A stretch of 64,000 nt of DNA from positions 124,001-188,000 of the forward strand of contig NZ_LANJ01000004.1 in the NCBI RefSeq assembly GCF_000971295.1. Direction: 5' to 3'. This DNA is from Devosia epidermidihirudinis (GTDB lineage Bacteria; Pseudomonadota; Alphaproteobacteria; Rhizobiales; Devosiaceae). The position numbers and the translations under genes are program-made. The notes below the pieces were generated by a model, which worked only from the letters and a program-made list of their open reading frames with translations, was not told the DNA's origin and did no database searches. Shown one piece after another: positions 1 to 8,229 of this stretch. Each line of letters starts with the position of its first letter. Position 1 is the stretch's first letter.

Positions 1-1117
1 GCAGGTAGTCGGCAACGCTGGCAATCAGGCCCGTTTCGCCCGAACTGTTGACGATGCGGAAGCGCTCATCCCACACCAGCTCGCCATGTGGCGCCAAAAT
101 GGCATCAGGCGGCACAGCCCGTCCCGGCTCTCGCGCGATGGTCAGCGCACCATCCTTGATGCGGACGACACAGCCGAGAACGGTGGTCGATTTTGGCAAC
201 TCGCCGGTGGCGATGCTCTCGCGCAACCGCTCGACCTGCCCCAAAGCCCGCGGTTTCTGGCGGCCGCCGACAATATTGAGCACGCGCCCCAAAAGCCGGG
301 TGGAAATCGCGGGGCTGAGCCCCAGTAGCGTCGGCATGTCGATGCGCGCCGCGCCAAAGCCATCGAGCCGGACCATCTCAGCAAAGCAGCCCGCCGCCAT
401 TTGGGCAATTGCCGCATCGGCTTCGCCCATGCGTTCGGCAAAGAGCGCGATAGCGGGGGCATCGAGCCCAAGCGCCGCCAATTGCGGCATGGCCTTGCGC
501 CAACGCACGCGCTCGTAGTGCTCATCATCATTTGACGGGTCGAGCGCAGGCATCAGCCCTGCCCCTTCGACCACCGCCCGAAGCGCGGCCGGATCAATGT
601 CGAGCAACGGGCGATGCACACGAACGCCCTCGACATCGGCAAAGCTGGCCATGCCCCGCAACCCCTCGATGCCGCTGCCATGGGCGAGCCGCATCAGGAC
701 CGTTTCGGCCTGATCATTGCGGTGATGGCCAGTCAGCAGAACGCTTGCGCCATCACGCGCCATCGCCTCTGCCATCAGACCATAGCGGGCCTGTCGGGCG
801 GCTTCGGAAATACCGGTCAGAGGCTTGTCGCCCAGCCATTGCAGGCCCGTAGCAGCCAGCCCAAGGGACTGGGCCGCTGCCAGCACCATCGTCACCTCTG
901 TGGCGGCCTCGGGTCGGAGGCCGTGGTCGACCGAATAGACATGCAGCCTTGGTGCATCGGGACGCCCAGCCGCCCAGCGCTGCGCCAGCACCATCAACGC
1001 AAGGCTATCGGCGCCACCAGACACCGCCAGCCCGACGGCACGTTCTCCGGCAATACCGGAAAACAGGCCATCGAGCGCATTGGCGTCATCAAAATCAGGC
1101 GTTAGGCGGGTGGGCAT
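1..1117 (-). CDS. tilS: tRNA(Ile)-lysidine synthase TilS (3' end cut by window edge)
   Basis: TilS uses ATP to attach lysine to C34 of the CAU-anticodon tRNA-Ile, which then reads AUA. The minus-strand frame opens with ATG at 1117 and stays open to base 1, giving about 372 residues; the family usually has about 430, so only the C-terminus is missing. The N-terminal PP-loop SGGADS (about residues 31-36), a later HGLR motif and NDQAET, typical of the TilS/MesJ ATPase domain, are all visible when translated. The ATG lies inside the last codons of cpoB, a 16-base overlap that implies translational coupling. tilS after cpoB is the usual order at the end of the tol-pal cluster in Hyphomicrobiales. 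Confidence 0.93.
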   Translation of the reverse strand, partial: MPTRLTPDFDDANALDGLFSGIAGERAVGLAVSGGADSLALMVLAQRWAAGRPDAPRLHVYSVDHGLRPEAATEVTMVLAAAQSLGLAATGLQWLGDKPLTGISEAARQARYGLMAEAMARDGASVLLTGHHRNDQAETVLMRLAHGSGIEGLRGMASFADVEGVRVHRPLLDIDPAALRAVVEGAGLMPALDPSNDDEHYERVRWRKAMPQLAALGLDAPAIALFAERMGEADAAIAQMAAGCFAEMVRLDGFGAARIDMPTLLGLSPAISTRLLGRVLNIVGGRQKPRALGQVERLRESIATGELPKSTTVLGCVVRIKDGALTIAREPGRAVPPDAILAPHGELVWDERFRIVNSSGETGLIASVADYL

Positions 1118-2145
1118 TCGGCCCTGGACCTTTCCGTCGCCAGCAAGCTGACGAGTGCTGGGGTTAGGCCCGTATAGCGCTTGTCGATTTCGGCGAAGGT
1201 GCGGCAGGCTGTTTCACGTTCCCCTGCCCCAGACAGGGACATGCCCAGCTTGAGCAGCAGTTCGGGCGCGCGCGGGCTGGTCGGGCTCTTCTGGAAGGCA
1301 TTGAGCAGCACTTCTGCAGCCTGATCATAAGCCGCCCGCTTCAACAGGGCATCGCCCAGAAAATTGGCTGCATCAGCCACCTGCGGATTATCGGGATAGA
1401 GCTCGATAAACTGGCTGAACTGATCCTCGGCAAAGGTGTAATCACCCCGCTGAATCGCATCGAGACCAGCAGCGTATTGCGCATCCGCATCTGCATTGCC
1501 CGACGGGGCGGCGGCAGGATCATAGCTGAGGTTCAACGGTTGACCAGTCGTCAGGTCAACGCCGCCCGTGGCACCGGTGCCGACCAATGGATCGCCGGAA
1601 TTGCCAACGTCGTCCATCGGCGCGGCACTGCCATCGTCAAAAGTCGGGTCGAACTCTGCCTCACCGGGCAATGGCTTGACGCCCTGCTCGGGGATAATCG
1701 TTGTTGGCGCATCTTCGGGCGCGTCGGTGGTCGTCTGGGCCGGGTCATGCGGCAACGCCTCGGGCTGCGTCACGCCGCCCGGTTGGGTTACCGCATTAGT
1801 TTTTGGGCTGGCACCGCCTTCGAGCGCCTGGAAGCGGAACTCATTATCTTCGGTCATGCGCTCGATCAGCGTCTGCATCTGCGTCAGCTGGAAGGTCAGG
1901 CCTTCGACCTGGCCATTGACGGAGCGAAGCTGCTCTTCAAGCTGCTGGATGCGCACCATCAGCTGCGCGGCATCGGGTGCCTGTGCAACTAGCACACGGT
2001 CTGGCGTGGCGTCGCTCAGCACCTGGCCCACATTGGCCGGCGGCGTGTTGAATATGGCCGCCTGGGCGGGCACGGCAATGCCGAGCGCCAGGGCTGCGGC
2101 GAACATCGCCGAAAGGCTCGCCTTGGTTGGAAGGATGGTCTTCAA
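1102..2145 (-). CDS. cpoB: Tol-Pal system periplasmic protein CpoB/YbgF
   Basis: CpoB coordinates PBP1B activity with Tol-Pal constriction of the outer membrane. I chose the TTG at 2145: it gives a clean Sec signal peptide (MKTILP..., ending VPAQA) and a GGAG about 9 bases upstream. The longer ATG at 2244 would place translation inside the terminator hairpin that follows pal, so it is unlikely. After the signal comes a coiled coil (RIQQLEEQLRSVNGQVEG region), then a Pro/Thr/Asp-rich linker, then a C-terminal TPR domain with at least two repeats starting near AQYAAGLDAIQRGDYTFAED. Length (about 347 residues) fits alphaproteobacterial homologues. The stop codon lies inside tilS. Confidence 0.9.
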   Translation of the reverse strand: MKTILPTKASLSAMFAAALALGIAVPAQAAIFNTPPANVGQVLSDATPDRVLVAQAPDAAQLMVRIQQLEEQLRSVNGQVEGLTFQLTQMQTLIERMTEDNEFRFQALEGGASPKTNAVTQPGGVTQPEALPHDPAQTTTDAPEDAPTTIIPEQGVKPLPGEAEFDPTFDDGSAAPMDDVGNSGDPLVGTGATGGVDLTTGQPLNLSYDPAAAPSGNADADAQYAAGLDAIQRGDYTFAEDQFSQFIELYPDNPQVADAANFLGDALLKRAAYDQAAEVLLNAFQKSPTSPRAPELLLKLGMSLSGAGERETACRTFAEIDKRYTGLTPALVSLLATERSRAECPPA

Positions 2146-2222
2146 AACTCTTAGTCTCCGTTCAGCTCTACTATGTGCAAGCATGGACCTTTGAGGACCC
2201 GGCAATAAAGTCCAATCTTGGT

Positions 2223-2264
2223 CAAAAGAAAGCGCCCGGGCCATTTAACTGGCTCCGGACGCTC
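2223..2264 (-). terminator. Intrinsic terminator after pal
   Basis: Read on the minus strand, a 14-bp stem (one mismatch) at 2231-2264 has a GTTAAA loop and is followed by TTCTTTTG. It lies about 55 bases after the pal stop and before the preferred cpoB start, so pal and cpoB-tilS can be partly uncoupled. Confidence 0.65.
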
Positions 2265-2320
2265 TTGCCTCCAGTTTGCACTGGATCCTTCACGGCTGCG
2301 CAGCGCGCAACCGGATCAAA

Positions 2321-2821
2321 TTATTGAACGACCGTCACAGCGCGGCGGTTCTGGCTCCAGCACGAAATGTCGTTACAGATCGCCACTGGGCGCTCCTTGC
2401 CGAACGACTTGGACTGGATGCGCTGGGCGTTGACGCCGCGGGACACCAGATAGTTCACCACGATCGAGGAACGGCGAGCGCCCAGCGCGATGTTGTATTC
2501 GCGGGTGCCGCGCTCGTCGGCGTGGCCTTCGATCAGGATGCGGTAGTTGGCGTACTGGTTCAGCCACTGCGCCTGCTTGTCCAGGGTTGCCATGGCTTCT
2601 GGGGTCAGCGAGGACGAATCGGTGGTGAAGAACACGCGATCGCCAACGGACACGAGGAATTCCTGCTGGCTGCCGGGAGCACCGCCACCTGGGCCGGTAT
2701 TGCCGACGCCGGTCATGCCGACATTGTTGTTAGGCGTACGCGAACACGCGGCGATGACAACGATGAAAAGCAGCATCGCGGCAGCGCGCAGCGCGGTATT
2801 GAGAGGTGCGGTGATGACCAC
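2321..2821 (-). CDS. pal: Peptidoglycan-associated lipoprotein Pal
   Basis: Pal is an outer-membrane lipoprotein whose OmpA-like domain binds peptidoglycan and cycles with TolB during division. Start chosen at GTG 2821: AGGAG sits 7 bases upstream, and the protein then begins with a short signal ending in the lipobox VIAAC, with Cys at about residue 26. A Gly/Asn linker follows, then an OmpA domain with the signature NYRILIEGHADERGTREYN and a basic C-terminal NRRAV. At 166 residues it is the usual Pal size. A longer frame to 2971 exists but would bury the lipoprotein signal. It stands apart from tolB because a plus-strand GNAT gene lies between them. A small hairpin (2852-2867) occurs in its 5' leader. 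Confidence 0.95.
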   Translation of the reverse strand: MVITAPLNTALRAAAMLLFIVVIAACSRTPNNNVGMTGVGNTGPGGGAPGSQQEFLVSVGDRVFFTTDSSSLTPEAMATLDKQAQWLNQYANYRILIEGHADERGTREYNIALGARRSSIVVNYLVSRGVNAQRIQSKSFGKERPVAICNDISCWSQNRRAVTVVQ

Positions 2822-3027
2822 GGTGGGCTCCTGAAAGGCAACAATCTTAGCCACGGCATTTACCGTGCTTATTCTTAAGGCCGAGTTTGTGAGCTTGGTT
2901 AATGTTTGCCTATCGCGGCGCGAATGTGGCGGGAATACTGGCTTTTTCAAGATGATGCAGAATGGCCACAAGCCATCTGACGATCACATTAAGGTTAAAT
3001 GCCGCCACCCAAGCGTTAGCATTCGGG

Positions 3028-3055
3028 TTGCCAAGTGTGCACAGACTGTTAGCAT
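3028..3055 (+). promoter_or_regulatory. Predicted sigma-70-type promoter of the leader/GNAT transcript
   Basis: TTGCCA (3028-3033) and TAGCAT (3050-3055) are separated by 16 bases, matching the -35 and -10 consensus at 5/6 and 4/6. The expected start of transcription, seven bases past the -10, is the A of ATG at 3062, which would make the first reading frame leaderless. The rest of 2822-3222 holds only the pal leader on the minus strand and the attenuator elements described below. Confidence 0.55.
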
Positions 3056-3061
3056 CTGCGC

Positions 3062-3136
3062 ATGACCATGCTGCGCACCATTACCATGCTCATCAACGTA
3101 CGCTCCTCAGGGCGTGCGGGATGGGTCTTGCGCTGA
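3062..3136 (+). CDS. Putative leaderless leader peptide (24 aa)
   Basis: A 24-codon frame (MTMLRTITMLINV, then a stretch rich in Arg, Gly and Ser ending WVLR) starts where transcription is predicted to begin and has no Shine-Dalgarno. It stops 20 bases before two mutually exclusive hairpins that precede the GNAT gene. That layout is the one seen in ribosome-controlled attenuators; leaderless leader peptides are known from the trp attenuator of rhizobia. It has no long run of a single amino acid, so what would be sensed is unclear (Thr, Met, Leu/Ile and Arg codons are all enriched). It could instead be a chance frame. This is inference from layout only. Confidence 0.45.
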   Translation: MTMLRTITMLINVRSSGRAGWVLR

Positions 3137-3156
3137 TTTAGCACCCGTCACCACAC

Positions 3157-3205
3157 GAACCCTGCGAGGCGAGCAGGGTTCAACGCGCCTGCTTCCTCAT
3201 TTTAC
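3157..3205 (+). promoter_or_regulatory. Candidate attenuator: two competing hairpins before the GNAT gene
   Basis: Hairpin A pairs 3157-3165 (GAACCCTGC) with 3173-3181 (GCAGGGTTC). Hairpin B pairs GAGG-c-GAGCAGG (3166-3177) with CCTGCTTCCTC (3188-3198) and is followed by ATTTTAC. The strands overlap at 3173-3177, so only one hairpin can form. B resembles a weak terminator and A an antiterminator. The GNAT ribosome-binding site (AGAGAGAA) follows directly. Confidence 0.5.
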
Positions 3206-3222
3206 AAAAGAGAGAACAGCAG

Positions 3223-3735
3223 ATGACGCTCCCACCCAAATCCTGGCCCGATGGCCTGTCCATACGCGCTGCGCGCCCCAGCGACGCCGAAGAACTGGCT
3301 GCGTTGACGGCCCTGCCCGGTTTTCGTGCCGGCACATTGCGACCGCCCTATCCAAAAGTGTCCGACACCCAGAAGTGGCTCGATGGCCAGTCTGCGGACT
3401 CCGTCAACCTGATGGCGGTGCTGGATGGACGGATTGTCGGCAATGCCGGGATCAACCGGTTCGGTGGCCGCCGCGCCCATGCCGCCGGCCTTGGCATCGG
3501 TGTCCACGACGATTTTGTCGGACGCGGCATCGGCAAGGCACTGATCGGGGAGCTGCTCGACGTGGCCGACAACTGGCTCAACCTCAAGCGGGTGGAGCTC
3601 AACGTCTATGCCGACAATGCCGCTGCCATCGGGCTCTATGAAAAGTTTGGCTTTCAGCGCGAGGGCGTTTTCATCGCCTATGCGTTTCGTGACGGCGCCT
3701 ATGTCGACTCCATCGCCATGGCCCGTGTCCGATAA
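3223..3735 (+). CDS. GNAT family N-acetyltransferase
   Basis: A 170-residue single-domain acetyltransferase that should move an acetyl group from acetyl-CoA to an unidentified amine. The acetyl-CoA loop is clear: GLGIGVHDDFVGRGIGKALI carries the RGIGKA (R/QxxGxG/A) signature, and the C-terminal half has the family pattern LNVYADNAAAIGLYEKFGF. AGAGAGAAC lies 5 bases before the ATG. The gene sits against the grain between tolB and pal, with its own predicted promoter and leader region. Substrate cannot be told from sequence; protein N-terminal, polyamine or antibiotic acetylation are all possible. Confidence 0.88.
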   Translation: MTLPPKSWPDGLSIRAARPSDAEELAALTALPGFRAGTLRPPYPKVSDTQKWLDGQSADSVNLMAVLDGRIVGNAGINRFGGRRAHAAGLGIGVHDDFVGRGIGKALIGELLDVADNWLNLKRVELNVYADNAAAIGLYEKFGFQREGVFIAYAFRDGAYVDSIAMARVR

Positions 3736-3736
3736 G

Positions 3737-3768
3737 GAAAAAGGCGCCAATCCGGTGGGACTGGCGCC
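3737..3768 (-). terminator. Intrinsic terminator after tolB
   Basis: An 11-bp GC-rich stem (3743-3768, one G-T pair) with a four-base loop is followed on the minus strand by TTTTTCC. It ends the tolQRAB transcript 26 bases after the tolB stop and may also stop the converging GNAT transcript. Confidence 0.8.
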
Positions 3769-3793
3769 TTCAACAAACTCATAAAGCCGAGAA

Positions 3794-5104
3794 CTAACGG
3801 CGCAGACCCGACCAGGCTGGATCGGAGGCGTAGCTCTCGGTTGGGATGGTCAGAAGATTGCGGCCCCAGATATCAACGCTCATCAGCTTGGGGCCGTCAT
3901 TGCCGCCCGGATCCTGGAAGAACATGATGACGCGACCATTGGGTGCCCAGGTTGGGCCTTCCGCATGGAAGCTCGAATACAGCATGCGCTCGCCCGAACC
4001 ATCTGGGTTCATGATGCCGATATTGAACTGACCACCCGACTGGCGGGTAAAGGCGATCAAATCACCCTTTGGCGACCACACAGGCGTGGAATAGCTACCC
4101 TGACCGAACGACACGCGCTGAGCGTTTCCGCCACCTGCCCCCATCATATAGAGCTGTGGCGAGCCGCCACGATCACTCTCGAAGACGATCCGGCCACCAT
4201 CTGGCGAATAGGACGGGCCGGTGTCGATGGCCGCGCCCGACGTCAGCTGCTGCGGCGTGCCGCCATTGACGCCAACCGAATAGATATTGGTCGCGCCATT
4301 GGCCTCGACCGAGAAGGCCACCGTGCCGCCATCTGGCGAGAAGCGCGGCGCAAAGGTCATTGCACCCAGTGACGCCAGACGCTGCTGGCGACCGCTCGAG
4401 AGCTGCAGCACGTAGACCTGCGGGTTGCCTTCGTCGAAATTCATATAGGTGACGAGATCGCCATTGGGCGAGAAGCGCGGCGTCAGTGCCAGGGTATTGC
4501 CCTGCGTCAGATACTGCACATTGGCGCCATCCTGATCCATGATCGCGAGGCGCTTGACACGGTTGGCCTTGGGGCCGCTCTCAGCCACATAGACCACGCG
4601 GGTATCGAAATAGCCCGAGCCACCAGCCAGCGCTTCATAGATCGCGTCGGCAATGATGTGGGCAACACGGCGCGAGGAATTGGCGTCGGTATTGTAGCTC
4701 TTGCCGACAACCTGCGCGGCCTGCTGGGTATCCCAGACGCGAACGGACGAGGAAATCTGACCGCCGCGCTCAACGCCACCCATCACCAGGGCAGCAACGT
4801 TGGCGGTGCGCCACGTGGCGAAATCGGGCGTGTTGTTGATGTCGCCAACCTTGATCGGCAGCGATGCCGGATCGAGCGGCAGGAACAGGCCCGAACGGCG
4901 CAGGTCATTGCGCACGATCTCGGCGATTTCCTTGCCGAAGGCCGGATCAGACGAGGCAAAATCGGGGATGGCGATGGGGAGCGGCTGGAAGTTTGCACCC
5001 TCGACAACGATCCGCAATTGCGCCATCGCCATCGAAGAACCAGCCAGCACCGCGCTGCCTGCGAGGCCAAGCTTGAGCGCATTGCGCCGAGTCAAAAGAG
5101 TCAT
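3794..5104 (-). CDS. tolB: Tol-Pal periplasmic protein TolB
   Basis: TolB is the periplasmic beta-propeller that carries the Tol energy signal to Pal. The start at 5104 has GGAG six bases upstream; an in-frame ATG four codons earlier (5116) lacks a good site. The signal peptide is MTLLTRRNALKLGLAGSAVL ending AMA, and its TRRNALK resembles a Tat motif. Residues about 30-150 form the N-terminal TolB domain. The rest holds repeated propeller blades with the pattern PxFSPDGxxVAF (for example APRFSPDGGTVAFS and GPSYSPDGGRIVFE). Length 436 matches the family. A terminator follows it, so pal is transcribed separately here. Confidence 0.95.
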   Translation of the reverse strand: MTLLTRRNALKLGLAGSAVLAGSSMAMAQLRIVVEGANFQPLPIAIPDFASSDPAFGKEIAEIVRNDLRRSGLFLPLDPASLPIKVGDINNTPDFATWRTANVAALVMGGVERGGQISSSVRVWDTQQAAQVVGKSYNTDANSSRRVAHIIADAIYEALAGGSGYFDTRVVYVAESGPKANRVKRLAIMDQDGANVQYLTQGNTLALTPRFSPNGDLVTYMNFDEGNPQVYVLQLSSGRQQRLASLGAMTFAPRFSPDGGTVAFSVEANGATNIYSVGVNGGTPQQLTSGAAIDTGPSYSPDGGRIVFESDRGGSPQLYMMGAGGGNAQRVSFGQGSYSTPVWSPKGDLIAFTRQSGGQFNIGIMNPDGSGERMLYSSFHAEGPTWAPNGRVIMFFQDPGGNDGPKLMSVDIWGRNLLTIPTESYASDPAWSGLRR

Positions 5105-5165
5105 TTCAGTCTCCATTCTCGCCGTTTGGGAACCATCATGCCCCGCAAACGCGCCAATTCAAAAA

Positions 5166-6371
5166 TCACGGCCGCAGTTCCAATTCAAGCTGTCGCCACT
5201 GATCGTATGCGCCAGCAGACAGGTTGAACGGACCATCCTGGCTCGCAGCAACCACGGCGCGTTGCGCCGCGCGTGCAACCTGTGCACCTGCCGGAGAGGG
5301 GTCCGCCGACACAACCTGCGGGATCCCGTTGAGGGTTCCATCGCGGTTGAGATTGAGCAGCAGCACCACCGTCATCCCGCTATTGATGTCGCTCGGCAGC
5401 AGGTTCCAGTACTTCTTGACCCGGCCAGACAGCCCGTCAATTTCCGACCGGCTGAGCCGTGCCGATGTACCAGTCGTGTCACCCAGCGTCGGCGTGCCAC
5501 CGCTACCGGTGGTGGCACCGGTGGTTCTATCGTTGTTGATTAAGGCAGAAATATCATCGGCCAGCGCGGAGTCGAGCTGCGCATTGGGCTGCGGACGGGG
5601 CGCAGTCTGCGCCGCGGCGGTCGCCGTGGCAGCCGCTGCCTTGCGCTTGCGCTCCTCTTCCTCACGCTTTTTGCGCTCGGCTTCAGCTGCCGCAAACTGC
5701 TGGCGCTTCTGGTCGAGATTGGACGGACGCGAGGCAGGCACTGGCGCGGCAACGGTCGGCGCAGCTGGTGCAGGCGTTGGCGTCGGGGCCGGAGTTGGTG
5801 GCGGCGTGGGCGTCGGCTCAGGCGTTGGAGCCGGAGTGGGTTCCGGGGTTGGGGTTGGCGCAGGCGTTGGTTCTGGCGTTGGCGCCGGTGTTGGACGCGT
5901 CGCAGGCACAGGCGCAACAACAGGCTCCGGCGTGGGCGCAGGAGCCGGGGTTGGTTCTGGCGTTGGCGCGGGTGGCGTCGGTTCAGGGGTCGGCGCGGGC
6001 GCCGGTTCCGGCTCCGGAGTTGGCTCGGGCGCAGGCTCAGGCATCGCCTCTGGCGCAGGCGCGGTATTGGTCACCGGGGCGGGCGTTGGAATGTCCGCTG
6101 GCGACGGCGTGACCTGGTTTTCCTGAGTATTGCCCGTTGGCTGGGCAAGCTCGGCCGGTTGGTTGGACTCAACTATGGATGGCGTATCGGTTTCCACGAT
6201 CTGGCTGGTCAGCTGACCGGCGCGAATGTTGGAGTATTCCTCGATCGGCACCAGATCGACCGAAATGGACTCTACCGTTGGCGTCAACGGTTCGCGGAAC
6301 CCCAGGTTGATGAGACCGATGGTCAACACCGCGATATGGACAATGATCGAGACGATGACGCCAGTGCGCAT
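5166..6371 (-). CDS. tolA: Tol-Pal energy-transducing protein TolA (TonB-like)
   Basis: TolA links the TolQR motor in the inner membrane to TolB/Pal. The 401-residue protein has an N-terminal membrane segment ([20 protein letters not shown], about 6-25). A very long periplasmic stalk follows, built from degenerate PTPEPTPAP repeats (about residues 85-215), then a short charged helix ([11 protein letters not shown]) in place of the long Ala/Lys helix of enteric TolA. The C-terminal TonB/TolA domain III runs from about 310 ([17 protein letters not shown]) to the end. The Pro repeats make 5760-6060 a low-complexity, GC-rich DNA tract. It starts 9 bases after the tolR stop. Confidence 0.93.
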   Translation of the reverse strand: MRTGVIVSIIVHIAVLTIGLINLGFREPLTPTVESISVDLVPIEEYSNIRAGQLTSQIVETDTPSIVESNQPAELAQPTGNTQENQVTPSPADIPTPAPVTNTAPAPEAMPEPAPEPTPEPEPAPAPTPEPTPPAPTPEPTPAPAPTPEPVVAPVPATRPTPAPTPEPTPAPTPTPEPTPAPTPEPTPTPPPTPAPTPTPAPAAPTVAAPVPASRPSNLDQKRQQFAAAEAERKKREEEERKRKAAAATATAAAQTAPRPQPNAQLDSALADDISALINNDRTTGATTGSGGTPTLGDTTGTSARLSRSEIDGLSGRVKKYWNLLPSDINSGMTVVLLLNLNRDGTLNGIPQVVSADPSPAGAQVARAAQRAVVAASQDGPFNLSAGAYDQWRQLELELRP

Positions 6372-6380
6372 GGGCTGGGC

Positions 6381-6830
6381 CTACCGGTCCTGCTGCTGGG
6401 TGACGAGACCGATCTTGGTGAAGCCTGCTGCGGACAACAGCCCCATGACACGCATCACCGAGCCGTAATTGGCCGTGGTGTCGCCGCGCACAAAGATACG
6501 GTCTTCCGTGCCGTTGACAGCCATGGCCGTCACGGTGCCGATCAAATCGACTTCGGCTACAGGGTCCTCGTCCACGAAAATCGCGCCTTCAGGCGTCACC
6601 GAGACGGTGATCGGCTGGGTCTGGCTGGCCATGTCGCTGGCCGCCGTCTTGGGCAGATCGATCGGCACGCCCGACGTCATCATGGGCGCTGCGACCATGA
6701 AGATGATCAGCAGCACCAGCATCACGTCCACCATGGGCGTGATGTTGATTTCGCTCATGACCGCTTTCTTGCGGCCGCGACGACGGCGTCCGCCGCCTCC
6801 GCCGCCACCGGCTGTGGTTCCCATCCCCAT
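6381..6830 (-). CDS. tolR: Tol-Pal motor protein TolR (ExbD-like)
   Basis: TolR and TolQ form the proton-driven motor of the Tol system. The protein starts MGMGTTAGG with a Gly/Arg-rich cytoplasmic head, has one membrane helix (PMVDVMLVLLIIFMVAAPMM) carrying the essential Asp of the ExbD family (MVDVMLV), and ends in a periplasmic ExbD/TolR domain. Start chosen at 6830, which directly follows the tolQ stop (TAAG-ATG). The frame is open further upstream inside tolQ, but those residues do not look like the family. Size (149 residues) is normal. Confidence 0.93.
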   Translation of the reverse strand: MGMGTTAGGGGGGGRRRRGRKKAVMSEINITPMVDVMLVLLIIFMVAAPMMTSGVPIDLPKTAASDMASQTQPITVSVTPEGAIFVDEDPVAEVDLIGTVTAMAVNGTEDRIFVRGDTTANYGSVMRVMGLLSAAGFTKIGLVTQQQDR

Positions 6831-6831
6831 C

Positions 6832-7542
6832 TTAGCGGGTCCGCGCTTCGAGCTGGCGGCTGAGAATGGTCGAGAATTCGTCGGCAAAGCCCTCAAGGCG
6901 ACCGATCAGCTTATTGGCGTCAGAGCTGAGCTTGTTATAGGCGATAACGGCTGGAATAGCGGCCACAAGGCCGATAGCCGTGGCGAACAGCGCTTCGGCG
7001 ATCGGGCCAGCCACAACAGCCAGATTGGTGTTGGACGAGGCGGCGATAGCGGTAAAGGCGTTCATGATGCCCCAGACCGTACCGAACAGACCAATGAACG
7101 GACCAGCCGAGCCAACGGTGGCGAGGAAACCCAGGCGCTTTTCCAGCGTCTCGCTTTCGCGGGCAATGGCGACGTCGAGCACTTTGTCGAGGCGCTGCTG
7201 CATGCCGACAAAGCTGGCTGCGTTCTGCTCGTGGCTGCGCTTCCACTCTTTCATGGCCGCAACAAACACCACGCCCAAACCGCCCGAGGTCTTTTCGGAC
7301 TGCTGCTGATACAGCTCTTCGAGCGACTGGCCCGACCAGAACACGCGCTCAAAGCGGTTCATCTCTGCTTGTGTGCGGCGATAGGTAATGGACTTGTCGA
7401 TAATAATCGCCCAGCACCAGACAGAGGCGCCCAGCAATCCCAGCATGACCGACTTGACGATCCAGTCTGCAGCCCAGAACAGGCCCCAGATGGACAAATC
7501 GGCATGTGGGGCGACCGCCCCTACAGCATCCACGGCTTCCAT
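6832..7542 (-). CDS. tolQ: Tol-Pal motor protein TolQ (ExbB/MotA family)
   Basis: TolQ is the inner-membrane stator that harvests proton motive force with TolR. Three membrane helices are visible: the first near VMLGLLGASVWCWAIIID (about 32-49), then a long cytoplasmic loop, then LATVGSAGPFIGLFGTVWGI and AEALFATAIGLVAAIPAVIA in the C-terminal half, matching the MotA/TolQ/ExbB domain. It is the first gene of tolQRAB. The 260 bases before it (7543-7803) separate it from ybgC and probably contain the tol promoter, though I could not identify a convincing -35/-10 pair there. Confidence 0.94.
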   Translation of the reverse strand: MEAVDAVGAVAPHADLSIWGLFWAADWIVKSVMLGLLGASVWCWAIIIDKSITYRRTQAEMNRFERVFWSGQSLEELYQQQSEKTSGGLGVVFVAAMKEWKRSHEQNAASFVGMQQRLDKVLDVAIARESETLEKRLGFLATVGSAGPFIGLFGTVWGIMNAFTAIAASSNTNLAVVAGPIAEALFATAIGLVAAIPAVIAYNKLSSDANKLIGRLEGFADEFSTILSRQLEARTR

Positions 7543-7803
7543 GAAGTGATCCTTTTCGGCCCGGTTCTACCGCCCGACCCATCTGCCACTGCGGATGGGG
7601 TCGAAATCTGTCAAAATTAAGAGAAATGCCCCGTTTGCCGGGCTTTGGGGGACCGGCGCACGGGATCACGGTCCCTTTGCCGCAATTATGGTCAAGGAGT
7701 GGTTAACAAAGGCTCACATCTGACGCCAAGCTGAACGAATGCAACAACTTGTGAAGCAGGATGGCATCACAGGCCAACACTGCTGGCACAACAGCGCAAT
7801 AGC

Positions 7804-8229
7804 TCAGCCAGAGGCAGTGGACTTGCTTTGAGGGGCGTCGCTGGCCAGTTTGTCGCGAATGGCCTTGGGCATACGCGTTGCCGCGCCCTGGGCATTGATG
7901 GCGACGACCATCACACTAGCGCGGGTCAAAACCACGCCATCGCGCAGGATGGTTTGCTTAAGGCTCAGGCGCGCGCCGGTGACGGCTTCAACTGTCGTCA
8001 GCACGTCCAGCAGGTCATCGATATGGGCCGCGCCGTCGAACTGGATATCCATGGCGCGGACCGCAAACGCCACACCATCCTTGGCCAGCTCAGCGTGATG
8101 CACGCCCAGATCGCGCAGGAACTCGGTGCGGCCGCGCTCGAAGAACTTGAGATAGGCCGCGTGATAGACATTGCCGGAAAAGTCAGTGTCTTCGTAATAG
8201 ATGCGGACCGGGAAACGATGCTCAGTCAC
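7804..8229 (-). CDS. ybgC: Tol-Pal-associated acyl-CoA thioesterase YbgC
   Basis: YbgC is a hotdog-fold thioesterase that hydrolyses acyl-CoA or acyl-ACP and is tied to phospholipid metabolism near the Tol complex. The signature YYEDTDFSGNVYHAAYLKFF (residues 11-30) holds the catalytic Asp16 and the following His. Length 141 is typical. Its start codon overlaps the NUDIX stop by four bases (ATGA), so it is read as the last gene of the ruv-NUDIX-ybgC unit. Confidence 0.93.
   Translation of the reverse strand: MTEHRFPVRIYYEDTDFSGNVYHAAYLKFFERGRTEFLRDLGVHHAELAKDGVAFAVRAMDIQFDGAAHIDDLLDVLTTVEAVTGARLSLKQTILRDGVVLTRASVMVVAINAQGAATRMPKAIRDKLASDAPQSKSTASG

Noticed and set aside
5224..6126. A 300-residue Gly/Val-rich plus-strand frame
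   Set aside because: It is the mirror of the tolA proline repeats; composition is forced by the opposite strand and no family features are seen.
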